Shown: piece after piece, positions 56,374 to 64,000 of the stretch
Position numbering within the stretch: the first letter of the stretch is position 1
How the letters are laid out: each line of letters opens with the position of its first letter
Made by a program: the position numbers and the translations under genes
Origin: Isoetes taiwanensis
Taxonomy: Eukaryota; Streptophyta; Lycopodiopsida; Isoetales; Isoetaceae
Direction of reading: 5' to 3'
DNA: 64,000 nucleotides
Assembly (NCBI GenBank): GCA_021234155.1
Contig: JAJEKV010000005.1
Coordinates: 23,199,584 to 23,263,583, forward strand
The notes under the pieces: model-generated
Told to the model about the DNA's origin: nothing
Database searches by the model: none
What the model saw: the letters and a program-made list of their open reading frames with translations, nothing else

Positions 56374-57660
56374 TTAGTAAGGCTCTCCTTTAATATGACT
56401 GGCCAAGTGCATATCTTTCTTCATTAGAGTTACCCTTTCTGCGTGTACTGTGCATGCCATGGAGTCTTCAAAATGCTGCACCAGCTTCTGCTCCACTGCT
56501 TCTTGTAAAGCTAACAGCATCTCGCCTGTTACTCTCATTTCGGTGCTGTATTCTTGCACAACTTCCTTTACCAACCTGGCGAAGGGTGCACAAGGAAAAA
56601 GGAAGCCGAAACTCCTCTGGAAGTGCCGGATCTCCCTGATTGCTCGATTCAGGTTCGAGTTGACTTTCCTTTTGGGCGGCTTCTTTGGAGGTTTGGGCTT
56701 CTCTGGTGGCAGCTTTAGAGTCTGCTTCTTCGATGGATGTCCACCTACGATGAATGTGACCTTATTCGCCTGATAATAAGAGTTGTAGGCCTCCAATTTC
56801 TTCATGTACTGCTGGTGCTCCTTCAGCTTCTTCTGATAGACTCTGATAGGGTCTATCACGTATGACTCCTGGGCAGGCCGCGACGGCTTCTTATTGTCCT
56901 TATCCTTCCCCCATGTCGGGTATGGCGGGGGTGCCTGCGCCTGCTCTGGCTGCTCCTGGTCCTGTGCTCCCTGCTCGTCACCTGGGGGCTTGGAAGAACC
57001 CCCGCCTTCAAGATTGGGGTTGAAGTCTTCGTCATCCGAGTCGTCGGAGGAGACGAGCTGGTCGGCTGGCCGTTCCGTAATGACGACCTTCACGTTCGGC
57101 GTCTTCTTTGTCTTTCTCTTAGGCTCCTCCACGTACTTGCCCTTCTTCTTTTTCTTTTCCTCGGCCTCCTTGGCCTCCTTCTCCTCCCTCTTCCTCTTCT
57201 TCTCCGCCTTTTTCTTCTCTCGGCGCCGTTCCTTCGCCTCATGCTTCCGAATCCAGACCGCGAGTTCCTCCTCCAGGGTCGGCTCGGGAGTCGGCTCAGG
57301 AATCGGCTCCCTCTGCTCTTCGTGTGCTTTGATCTCTCGCTCTTGCTCGGCCTTATCTTGCTTCTCCTTCTCTATCTGCTCGAGTACTCTCTGCATTTCG
57401 TCGTCATCGCCCTCTATTTCCTCGAGCACTTCTGTCGAGGCGTTCGAGTGCACGTCCTCTTGGTCTACCTGCTGGTCTACCTCCTGGTTTTGTGCTCCCT
57501 GCTGGGATCCTTCCCCTTGGTGCTCATCTGAGACTCTTCCCTCGCTCGACGAAGGTTGGTCATCTCTCGCAAGAAGGCGCTCCCGAAGCATCTGCTGAAT
57601 CTGGGTGCTGGTGGTTTCGTCTCCTCGAGGAACCCGAGCAGTTTGTTTGGTTCTCGCCAT
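56374..57660 (-). CDS. Retrotransposon-encoded histone H3 (tail and fold split by long linker)
   Basis: Intact 428-codon, intron-free ORF between the primer-binding site and gag of chromovirus copy 2. Residues 1-9 are MARTKQTAR; after Met removal this equals histone H3 residues 1-8, followed by VPRG instead of KSTGG. Residues 10-339 are a low-complexity linker: Gln/Glu-rich (40-130), strongly basic KKAEKKRKREEKEAK-type helix (144-187, NLS-like), acidic SSDDSDDEDF (204-213), Pro/Lys-rich (315-333). Residues 340-428 align gaplessly to the H3 fold and C-terminus (H3 47-135), 42 of 89 identical by hand: AIREIRHFQRS (alphaN), PFARLVKEVVQ (alpha1), ALQEAVEQKLVQHFEDS (alpha2), HAERVTLMKKDMHLASHIKG (L2-alpha3). 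Kept: R49, R69, R83, C110, H113, R116, K122, D123, L126. Changed: K9V, K56R, R63P, K64C, K79S, R128S, R129H. Likely nuclear and able to pair with H4; function unproven. Confidence 0.93.
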   Translation of the reverse strand: MARTKQTARVPRGDETTSTQIQQMLRERLLARDDQPSSSEGRVSDEHQGEGSQQGAQNQEVDQQVDQEDVHSNASTEVLEEIEGDDDEMQRVLEQIEKEKQDKAEQEREIKAHEEQREPIPEPTPEPTLEEELAVWIRKHEAKERRREKKKAEKKRKREEKEAKEAEEKKKKKGKYVEEPKRKTKKTPNVKVVITERPADQLVSSDDSDDEDFNPNLEGGGSSKPPGDEQGAQDQEQPEQAQAPPPYPTWGKDKDNKKPSRPAQESYVIDPIRVYQKKLKEHQQYMKKLEAYNSYYQANKVTFIVGGHPSKKQTLKLPPEKPKPPKKPPKRKVNSNLNRAIREIRHFQRSFGFLFPCAPFARLVKEVVQEYSTEMRVTGEMLLALQEAVEQKLVQHFEDSMACTVHAERVTLMKKDMHLASHIKGEPY

Positions 57661-57844
57661 GTCTTACGGTTCGCCGATCGGAGGTCGGGCGCCCAAAAAT
57701 CGCCACAAAAAGCGGGAGCAATTTTCTAGAGAGGAAGGTCTATTTATAGGTTGGGCAATGTTAGGTCAAATTTTAAGTTGCTCTTTTTAATGTGTCAGGG
57801 CACCACTTAAAACATATACTTATTTCAGACTTTTCTAAGCCACT

Positions 57845-57912
57845 TGTCTCACATTGTGCGCTGGGGCCTCGAGCTAATAATTAGATCGAGCCTCTGGCGC
57901 ATAGTGTGAGAC
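57845..57912 (-). repeat. Intergenic hairpin cassette, copy 4
   Basis: TGTCTCACATTGTGCGC / GCGCATAGTGTGAGACA outer arms. The inner stem is CTCGAgCTAAT/ATTAGaTCGAG, different in sequence from the other copies (CTAAAATTTAG type) yet still paired. About 185 nt upstream of the H3-like start codon. Confidence 0.75.
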
Positions 57913-58056
57913 ATTGTGCATTTTAGACTAAATTATGTGATTTCCAGGCATATTCCTAGGGGTCTAATATAGAAATCTAGCTAATTCCTACCTTAAAATT
58001 CGATTTAGCATCTTACCTTATTAAAATTCATCAAGTTTTAAGGTGATTATGGCCAA

Positions 58057-58125
58057 TGTCCCACATTGTGCCCCCAGGGCTCTACCTAAAATTTAGGCTG
58101 GGCCTCTGGCGCATAGTGTGAGACA
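58057..58125 (-). repeat. Intergenic hairpin cassette, copy 5
   Basis: TGTCCCACATTGTGCCCCC, inner CTACCTAAAATTTAGGCTGG, right arm GGCGCATAGTGTGAGACA. Orthologous to the cassette at 47114-47182. Confidence 0.75.
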
Positions 58126-58317
58126 TTTCTGCTTTTGGTAAAATTTTAGTTGAACTTTTTAGTTTACTTGGTTTTCAGTTCTACTAACTGTTACTAGCTT
58201 AGCATATACTACAAAAATGAGAAAAAAATTTCCCACTTTTTCGAGGTTTGAGGATCCTATCAAGTTAGTACTACTGGGAGCATGGCCAATGCTTTGCTCT
58301 TGGTCACCAAGAACATT

Positions 58318-58329
58318 GCTCTGATACCA
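58318..58329 (-). other. Primer-binding site, initiator-Met tRNA type
   Basis: TGGTATCAGAGC on the minus strand, one base from LTR C; identifies LTR C as the 5' LTR of copy 2, upstream of the H3-like ORF on the same strand. Confidence 0.85.
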
Positions 58330-58330
58330 C

Positions 58331-59899
58331 TGTGACGTCCCCTACTTATATACGGTGCACTCACCATATACAACCAGGAGTTCATCCCCCATACCAGCTC
58401 CACACTGATACAGGGCCTTCCACGTATCACTGCAACCTTGATGAGTTCCAGTGGGAAGAATGAAGGGGTCATTTGCCCTGTCTTCCTCAGGGCCTACCTA
58501 GCTGCAGAAGCGTAAACATACATGTCAGTATACAACATCACATCACATAACCATCTTGAAGGATGGTGCATCATATATCTGCATAGACAAGGATCAGCAC
58601 ATCACATATGGGGATCCTACCCAAGGCTCAGACTCCAAGGGATGACTGACGGCTCGGGTCTCCAGAGTTCATGGCAGACAGAATTCATGGCAATGGATTT
58701 GGCTGGCATGAGAACATGGCTTAGGGTAGTCCACTCCATCCGCCCCTCCTGTGCACACTTTGTAGAGTAGGTTGAAAAGTGTTGGGACCTGACTGTAGCC
58801 CGCCAGATGCATAGCCAAAGGGACTATTCCTGGGTTGCATCTCCCCAGTTCCGATGGGGCAGGTAGGGATCACTCCCTCCAGAGATCTACATGCTGACTC
58901 AAGGTGACTAGAGGGCCACGGCCCTTATTCGACTTGAACCCAATGGAGAGTGACGCATCACTCCATGGGTGTCGAGCCCATGCCTTGCCCAGACGCAGTG
59001 GCAAGCCATTAGACCTAGTCCACAGGGATCCCCGGTAGTATCGTTTTCATGAGTCAGACATGAACCTCCTTATGAGCCAGTCTGGCCCCTTCACCCACAA
59101 CCAGGTGTGGTTCTTGTACACAGGCCGAATTTACAGTGTGCTAAAGAGGCTAGCTAGGAACATCAACTACCAGGCCTTAGGGTCTCTACCCCCCTTCCCA
59201 ATACAATGAGTTCATAGAGATACATCATCATACACATCACAGAAGAACTAAAGAACAAGATTTAATCTAAATCACAAAGTTAGGTTCTTTAGTTAGGGCT
59301 CGATATCTAGAGATCTAGATGGCTGCTATGGGCAATTTAATAGGCTAAGCCTACTTATTCAATGACTGGAAGGCGTTTTAGGCTATTAAATTGATAAAAT
59401 ACCTGATCCTTAGCTCGCTCCTCCTGCCCTGAACTCGACCATCCTGCTGAACTGCTAGAAGATGAAGCTAGGAAGGGAAACTAATGAGCTAGATCGCTCA
59501 GACAGAGTTTGGGAGGTAGGTTTGGCTCCTGGAGCAAGCAAAACAGAGACCTAGAATGCTATGGACGAAAATAGCAAGTTAGGGTTTCCTTTACCTAAAT
59601 AGACAAGGGTTAGGGCTAGGGTTTCCCATTATCCCTTTAAGCATGTGGGATAATTGGGTATGGCCCACTTGCCTTTATTAACTAGGTGGCATAAAGTGTC
59701 CACATGGGAAAATGTGTACATAGATAAATGTGCACATGGGTAAATGTGCACATTAATAAAATGTACACACCTTGCAAGTTGCCCCCTAGGGTGCTACCTG
59801 GTTGGCTACACGTAGGCGTACACGTCAATCGGGATGGCGTGTATGCGTGAGGCAGTACAGTATATGTCTTAGGACCGTATACTGTGCTGGAACGTCACA
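58331..59899 (-). mobile_element. Chromovirus LTR C (1569 bp, 5' LTR of copy 2)
   Basis: TGTGACGTCCCC (58331) to GGAACGTCACA (59899), complete. Left-end hairpin TATACGGTG/CACCATATA (one mismatch); right-end hairpin ACAGTATA/TATACTGT around TCTTAGGACC. It has inserted into the reverse transcriptase of the older Ty3/gypsy element on its right, whose frame runs into the LTR end. Confidence 0.85.
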
Positions 59900-60990
59900 A
59901 TGCTCAAATCTGGTTTTTTCAAAAGTGTGGCTTCACTTATTGATAAAATGAGGAAGTCAAAAGCCTCTTGACATTTTGGAATCCATGTGACAGGTATGTG
60001 CTTGCTCTCAGACTTAGAAAACTTGCCTACTCTTGTCAATTTAGAGATAGGACTTACAATGTGAGCAAAATTTGGGATATACATTTTAAAAAAACTAGTC
60101 ATACCAATAAAACTTTTAACCTGCTTCAAATTCTTGGGAGATGCTTGCTTCTTCAGGGCTTCAACCTTGTCTTGTGCTACTTGAATGCCTTGATTGGATA
60201 CTTCATGGCCTAAGACTGTCCCTTTGATGCAAAAAAAGGTACATTTCTTGGAGTTAAGATTGTCTCCAGAGCTTCTACATAAAGAACAGATCTTTGCAAG
60301 TAATTCCACGTGGTTAGTAGGATAAGAACCTAAACAAAGATCATCTAGATACACTCTGAACTCCTTAGTAGACATTGATTTAAAAATGACATCCATTGCT
60401 CTTTGAAAAACAGCTAATGCATTCATCAAATCAAATGGCATCTTTTTCATGGCATATGTACCTCAGGGGGTGATGAATGAAGTCTTTGGCTGGTCTTCCT
60501 CCTTGATACTAATTTGATTGAACCCTAAGAAACCATCCAGAAAGGAGTATATATCTTTACCTACAACAACATATAGAATTTCCTCCAGAAATGGCAAGGG
60601 GTAGCAATCTTTTATGGTGGCCTTGTTGAGATCTCGATAATCTATAAAAATCCTCAAGACACCATTTTTCTTTTCCGCTGGAACCATTCAGGGTTGATAA
60701 TCTCCCCAATGACATCGGCATCCATCATATTATATAATTCTTCTTTGTTTAGTTCTAGAAGTGAAGCATTTATTCTCTTTAGCTTTTGGAAAATAGGTTT
60801 GCGTTCCTCTTTGATTTTAATCTCAAATTGGCGTACCTCTTTTTTGATGCCAATATCTAGCATAATCACAGGGGGTCTTTTTTGTGTTTTTGTACGATAT
60901 TCACAAAGGTTTTCCTATGATTTCATGGCCGTATTCATCCAGGTGTACTGAACAGTATTTCTAGAGTGCCGCTTATCTTGGCCATTCATT
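59900..60990 (-). pseudogene. Older Ty3/gypsy element: reverse transcriptase
   Basis: Minus strand, broken frames. 60869-60654: VRQFEIKIKEERKPIFQKLK and NKEELYNMMDADVIGEIINP, the region before RT. 60687-60463: VPAEKKNGVLRIFIDYRDLN, KDCYPLPFLEEI, FLDGFLGFNQISI. 60450-59900: MPFDLMNALAVFQRAMDVIF, catalytic FRVYLDDLCLGS, KCTFFCIKGTVLGHEVSNQG, SFIGMTSFFKMYIPNFA. Sequence type differs clearly from the chromovirus RT, closer to Tat/Athila-like elements. LTR C interrupts it at 59899/59900, dating it as older. Confidence 0.8.
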
Positions 60991-61800
60991 TTTTTTGAGA
61001 AGCAGCATCGTATGGTCACGATTAAAGTTATAATGTTTTTTTTATTAGGTTTTTTTAAAAAGAGTCGAATTGGGCATGCACGATCGAACCCTTGTATTTA
61101 GGGTTTTACGTGCTTTTCTTTGCTTTGCTTCAAGAATCGTGATGCGTTTAGTTGTTATGCCTTTGTGCCCTTCAAGAATCGTGATGCAAAAGTTAGTTGT
61201 CCGCCTTTGTGCCCTTCAAGAATCGTGATGCGGGTTAGTTCTCCGCCTTTGTGCTCTTCAAGAATCGTGGATGCGGGTTTAAGTTAGGATCGTGGATGCG
61301 ACCTGAAAGAGTCTGTGCGAAAAGAGTGTGTGAATCAGGCTTGGATACAAATCAAACCAGTTGGACAGATGAATTCGTTGATGTACAGCGGTGTTTATGC
61401 AGGTCCGATTGCATTGTCTTGAAGGCGTGTCGAACGAGTCAGCCAGAATTGATTCCAGATCTTCAATGACGGATTTTGCTGCTGGTTCTAGGGCATACAG
61501 TCCATTTGGGCTTTGTTTTTCCAGAAGTGGAGGTTTCACTGCAAACTGTGTGCAATTCTTTGTAATACCAAATATCGTTGGACCATTCACAACGCTTCCT
61601 TGGGAACCAAAATTACACATGGCCATTTCCGTGCACAGGGTTGTTGGTTTGCCACAAGGTCTTTGCCTCTGTTTTGTAGGTTGACACCATCTTTGCCATA
61701 GGCCAGTGGATTTTGTGCATAATGTGTAATAGTCATAATATAGCCGCTAGAATTTCTATGGATCCAAGAAATAATGCAGGAAAGTGAGAAGGCAGAAATT
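60991..61800. other. Stretch with 45-bp tandem repeats, unclassified
   Basis: At 61125-61275 a unit GCCTTTGTGCCCTTCAAGAA with TCGTGATGC and GTTAGTT is repeated about four times. On the plus strand 61391-61684 is an open frame of 97 codons (FAAGSRAYSPFGLCFSRSGG, QFFVIPNIVGPFTTLPWEPK) of normal composition but no family I recognise. It may be an insertion into the older Ty3/gypsy element, since it separates RNase H from RT. Confidence 0.4.
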
Positions 61801-61882
61801 AAGACATGATTTGGGGAGTGCATGCTCTAAAGATGAGAAGGCGTAAATTAAGACATGATTTGGGAGTGCATGCTCTAAAGAA
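61801..61882 (+). repeat. Two-copy tandem repeat, ~51 bp
   Basis: AAGACATGATTTGGGGAGTG, CATGCTCTAAAGATGAGAAG followed by the same unit with one base missing. Confidence 0.75.
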
Positions 61883-62110
61883 TCACAACTATGGACGCTG
61901 CAACATATGCTTAGGATCAAACTTGTGGTATTTCTTCATGGTTAAATACTTGCCAATGTTTTCCTCCTTAAACATTTTGTTACATTGTAGCTCATATTTC
62001 ATATTGATGTTGCATAAATTGGGTTTCGAGTTCCATGCAATGACTTCATTTCTATAATTTATACATTCATGATTTGTTCAACTCAAATATTAATTATGTT
62101 TTCTTCTCTT

Positions 62111-62276
62111 AGGGCCCGAAGGGCCCAAAAATTTTTTTTCTTATATACATATATAACAACCACCACATAAATCCCATTAACATTAATGAGCACAAACCAT
62201 TACATTTAAGATGTTAAAATTAAAATCCCCCTTAGACCCCCTTTGGTTTGGGTGCATATTCACACGGGGGGTCACG
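62111..62276 (-). repeat. ~160-bp dispersed repeat, copy B (inverted relative to 36103-36259)
   Basis: Starts AGGGCCCGAAGGGCCC, then ATATAACAACCACC, CATTAATGAGCACAAACCAT, and ends CTTTGGTTTGGGTGCATATT with CACACGGGGGGTCAC. Clear reverse-complement match to copy A. Confidence 0.65.
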
Positions 62277-62493
62277 TAGGGCAGCGAGAGCCCTTAAATT
62301 ATATTATACACGTATCAAATTCACACCTTATAGTATATTAACTGAAATCTTATAGTATTTTGCACACCTAAGCATACAATATACAAAAATTCATACAAGG
62401 ATACCCCACAAACGAGGAACGCTATCTACGGTCCACATCAAGGAATATAAGGCATATATGCCCATCCGAAGGCCCAATGAGTTCAGAATAATC

Positions 62494-62990
62494 CTAACCA
62501 AACACAACTCTTTTTTCTTCAAAGAAACTAGTGATCTCTTCTTCGTTTTGAGTATCAAACAAATCTCCCACAAACAAGGTTCTTTGCTTACAATTTGTGT
62601 TGATGGTGACTTCCTTAGTTGACTTCTCTTGCGATGTATTAATAACCAATATAGGACAGAGCTCTTTGACCTTATATTCACCAAATTTCTCTTCTGGAAT
62701 AGCTCCTTCAAATAAGTGTGACATGAGACTGTCTCTACACAACAAGGCATCAGCTTCCCAATTCTGCTCCCTTGGGATGTGAGTAATCTTCCAAGAGGTA
62801 AAGTTAGCAAGCACCCCCATGACCTAATTCCTCAAAGCTTCCATGTCATTATTTTAGCCTGATACTCACCATTCACCTGTCTACAGACCAATTGAGAATC
62901 TACATAAATATGTATAACAGAAATGCCCATTGCCTTGGCTTCTTGGAGAGCTACAGCTAAAGCTTTGTATTCTGCCACATTAAATGTTAC
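62494..62990 (-). pseudogene. Older Ty3/gypsy element: RNase H-like domain
   Basis: Minus strand. Frame from 62990: TFNVAEYKALAVALQEAKAM, IHIYVDSQLVCRQVNGEYQ. After a shift near 62825 comes FTSWKITHIPREQNWEADAL in the frame 62820-62494. The AEYKAL, DSQLV and IPREQN..ADAL triplet is diagnostic of the RNase H type found as a second RNase H in Tat-lineage plant elements. It lies upstream of RT in coding order, not downstream as usual. The following sequence (TQNEEEITSFFEEKRVVFG) leads toward the RT entry region. Confidence 0.7.
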
Positions 62991-62999
62991 TCGAGGATA

Positions 63000-63990
63000 G
63001 ATTCTTCCTAGATGATGCTACATTCAATTTCTTTGAGATACGTACATCAAACCACAAAAATCCTTCCTTAACTTGCTTAAAAGATAGTGGATACTCAATA
63101 ACCAAAGGGATGTAAGATCCCAAAGATTCCTCTATTAACAATTTTTGATGAAATGTACCTCTTCCTTTGAACCATAGGAGCCACCTTGATTGTAAATTGT
63201 GGCCACTTGGGAGCCATTTGAGATAGTGCATCTCCCTTGAGACCAAACTAGCCTGGCATTAGCTATAGCCATCCATCTTCTTCCAAGCAAGAGATCATAG
63301 ATATCTGCATCCTCTCCCAGATCCTCAAAGCAACAATAATGAAGTTAGCAGCTACAACTATACCTTCAATGTTAATAGGAACCTTTGTCAAAATTCCAAT
63401 AGGTGCTATCTTGGCATTATAAGAGGATTCCAACAAAACAGATGACCTTTTATCTATCTCAAGGCCATGCTTCTTCATAACATGGTAAGGCATGATATTC
63501 AAGGGAGATCCACCATCCAACAATACATTGAAGAAAAAATACCATCCCAAAGTGGCTGAACACATGAATGCCCTAGAATCTTCTTTATTCTGAGCCAAAA
63601 TAAGGTTAGTAGCATCTGCAAAGTTCACACAAGCTACTGGTTCATTTGGGACAGTCTGCTGCAACAACCTCTTTCTATAACTAGGTGCAATTTTCAATAA
63701 TATAAAAATTTCTACACTTACTGTAGAACTTTTAAGCAAAGCATCTATCTCATCAAAGTCTTGATCCTTCTTACCATACTTTTGGTGGGGGTTGGGGCTA
63801 TTTCTCGAGGAGAAACTCCCACAACAGGAGCTAATGATAATGTTGGCATCCTAGGAGTTTCTAGAACATGCCTACTCAATTCAGGAGGCCTATTGGCCTC
63901 ATTCATACTTTTGGTCTGCACCACCATCACCTCCTCAACCTTTGGAATCTCTGTAGCCTGTAAACCTTATAGAAGTAATAGGTTCAGTAG
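63000..63990 (-). pseudogene. Older Ty3/gypsy element: protease and gag-pol junction
   Basis: Minus strand 63739-63263: PVACVNFADATNLILAQNKE, then the retropepsin NVLLDGGSPLNIMPYHVMKK (active-site Asp at residue 75 of this frame, DGGS in place of D-T/S-G) and VPINIEGIVVAANFIIVALR. Past a shift it continues as an LLGRRWMAIANARLVWSQGR stretch (about 63280-63200). Upstream frames to 63930 are Pro/Thr-rich and uninformative. The element continues beyond the window edge. Confidence 0.7.
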
Positions 63991-64000
63991 CTGGATATGA

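Larger units (their letters stand above)
57661..58317 (-). promoter_or_regulatory. Leader of chromovirus copy 2 with two hairpin cassettes
   Basis: From the primer-binding site to the H3-like ATG, 657 nt, no ORF. Cassettes at 58057-58125 and 57845-57912. The segment 58010-58317 is homologous to the leader of copy 1 (47065-47374); the rest is specific to copy 2. Confidence 0.6.

Noticed and set aside
56894-57598. 234-codon Ser-rich plus-strand ORF
   Set aside because: Antisense shadow of the Glu/Lys-rich linker of the H3-like ORF.
56374-57660. H3-like ORF as an ordinary host histone gene or as a chance tail match
   Set aside because: A host H3 is 136 codons with no 330-residue insert. The ORF lies on the sense strand between primer-binding site and gag, and both the tail and the full fold match, so chance is excluded.

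Overview
This is a repeat-dominated window from a large plant nuclear genome. Plant origin rests on one intact host gene, a purine permease (PUP family, known only from land plants), and on plant-type mobile elements: Ty3/gypsy chromovirus, Ty1/copia remnant, Helitron ends and tRNA-derived SINEs. I cannot name the species; a fern, lycophyte or other large-genome land plant would fit. Almost everything else is transposable-element sequence in various stages of decay.

Layout. 1-3760: Helitron 3' end, 58-60 bp tandem repeats, a palindromic mini-element and an ~0.9 kb retroposon flanked by 34-bp direct repeats. 3761-13220: a 9.46 kb DNA transposon with 22-bp terminal inverted repeats and a 3-bp AAG duplication. 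It carries, on one strand, an FCP1/SCP-like phosphatase-fold gene and an Ulp1-type cysteine protease, and on the other strand a split transposase-like gene. 13221-26000: A-rich, non-coding, internally duplicated sequence with promoter-like modules repeated four times in the window. 26450-27324: 5'-truncated LINE 3' end with a structured 3'UTR. 29048-30538: polypurine tract and 3' LTR of a plus-strand element. 30859-31555: Ty1/copia remnant. 32068-33088: ~1 kb TTAA-flanked inverted-repeat element. 33249-34325: the purine permease. 35229-37100: Helitron end, small retroposon, short repeats. 38120-59899: LTRs and internal regions of one Ty3/gypsy chromovirus family, all on the minus strand. 59900-64000: an older, different Ty3/gypsy remnant into which the 58-kb LTR has inserted.

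The outstanding feature is at 56374-57660 (minus). Inside the retroelement copy at 52020-59899, between the primer-binding site and gag, lies an uninterrupted 428-codon ORF that is a histone H3. It starts MARTKQTAR, identical to H3 residues 1-8 after Met removal, and its last 89 residues align without a gap to the complete H3 histone fold and C-terminus (42/89 identical by my hand count to canonical plant H3). About 330 residues of charged, low-complexity linker separate the two. Lys9 is replaced by Val while Lys4 is kept. A second, broken ORF of unknown function follows, then gag and protease. A sister copy (41516-48882) has gag, protease, RT, RNase H, integrase and a chromodomain but lacks the 4.2 kb block with the H3 ORF. 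Five copies of a ~70-bp hairpin cassette sit at the ORF boundaries of this family. A retrotransposon that carries its own histone H3 is, as far as I know, not a described arrangement, and is the best candidate for a new system in this window.
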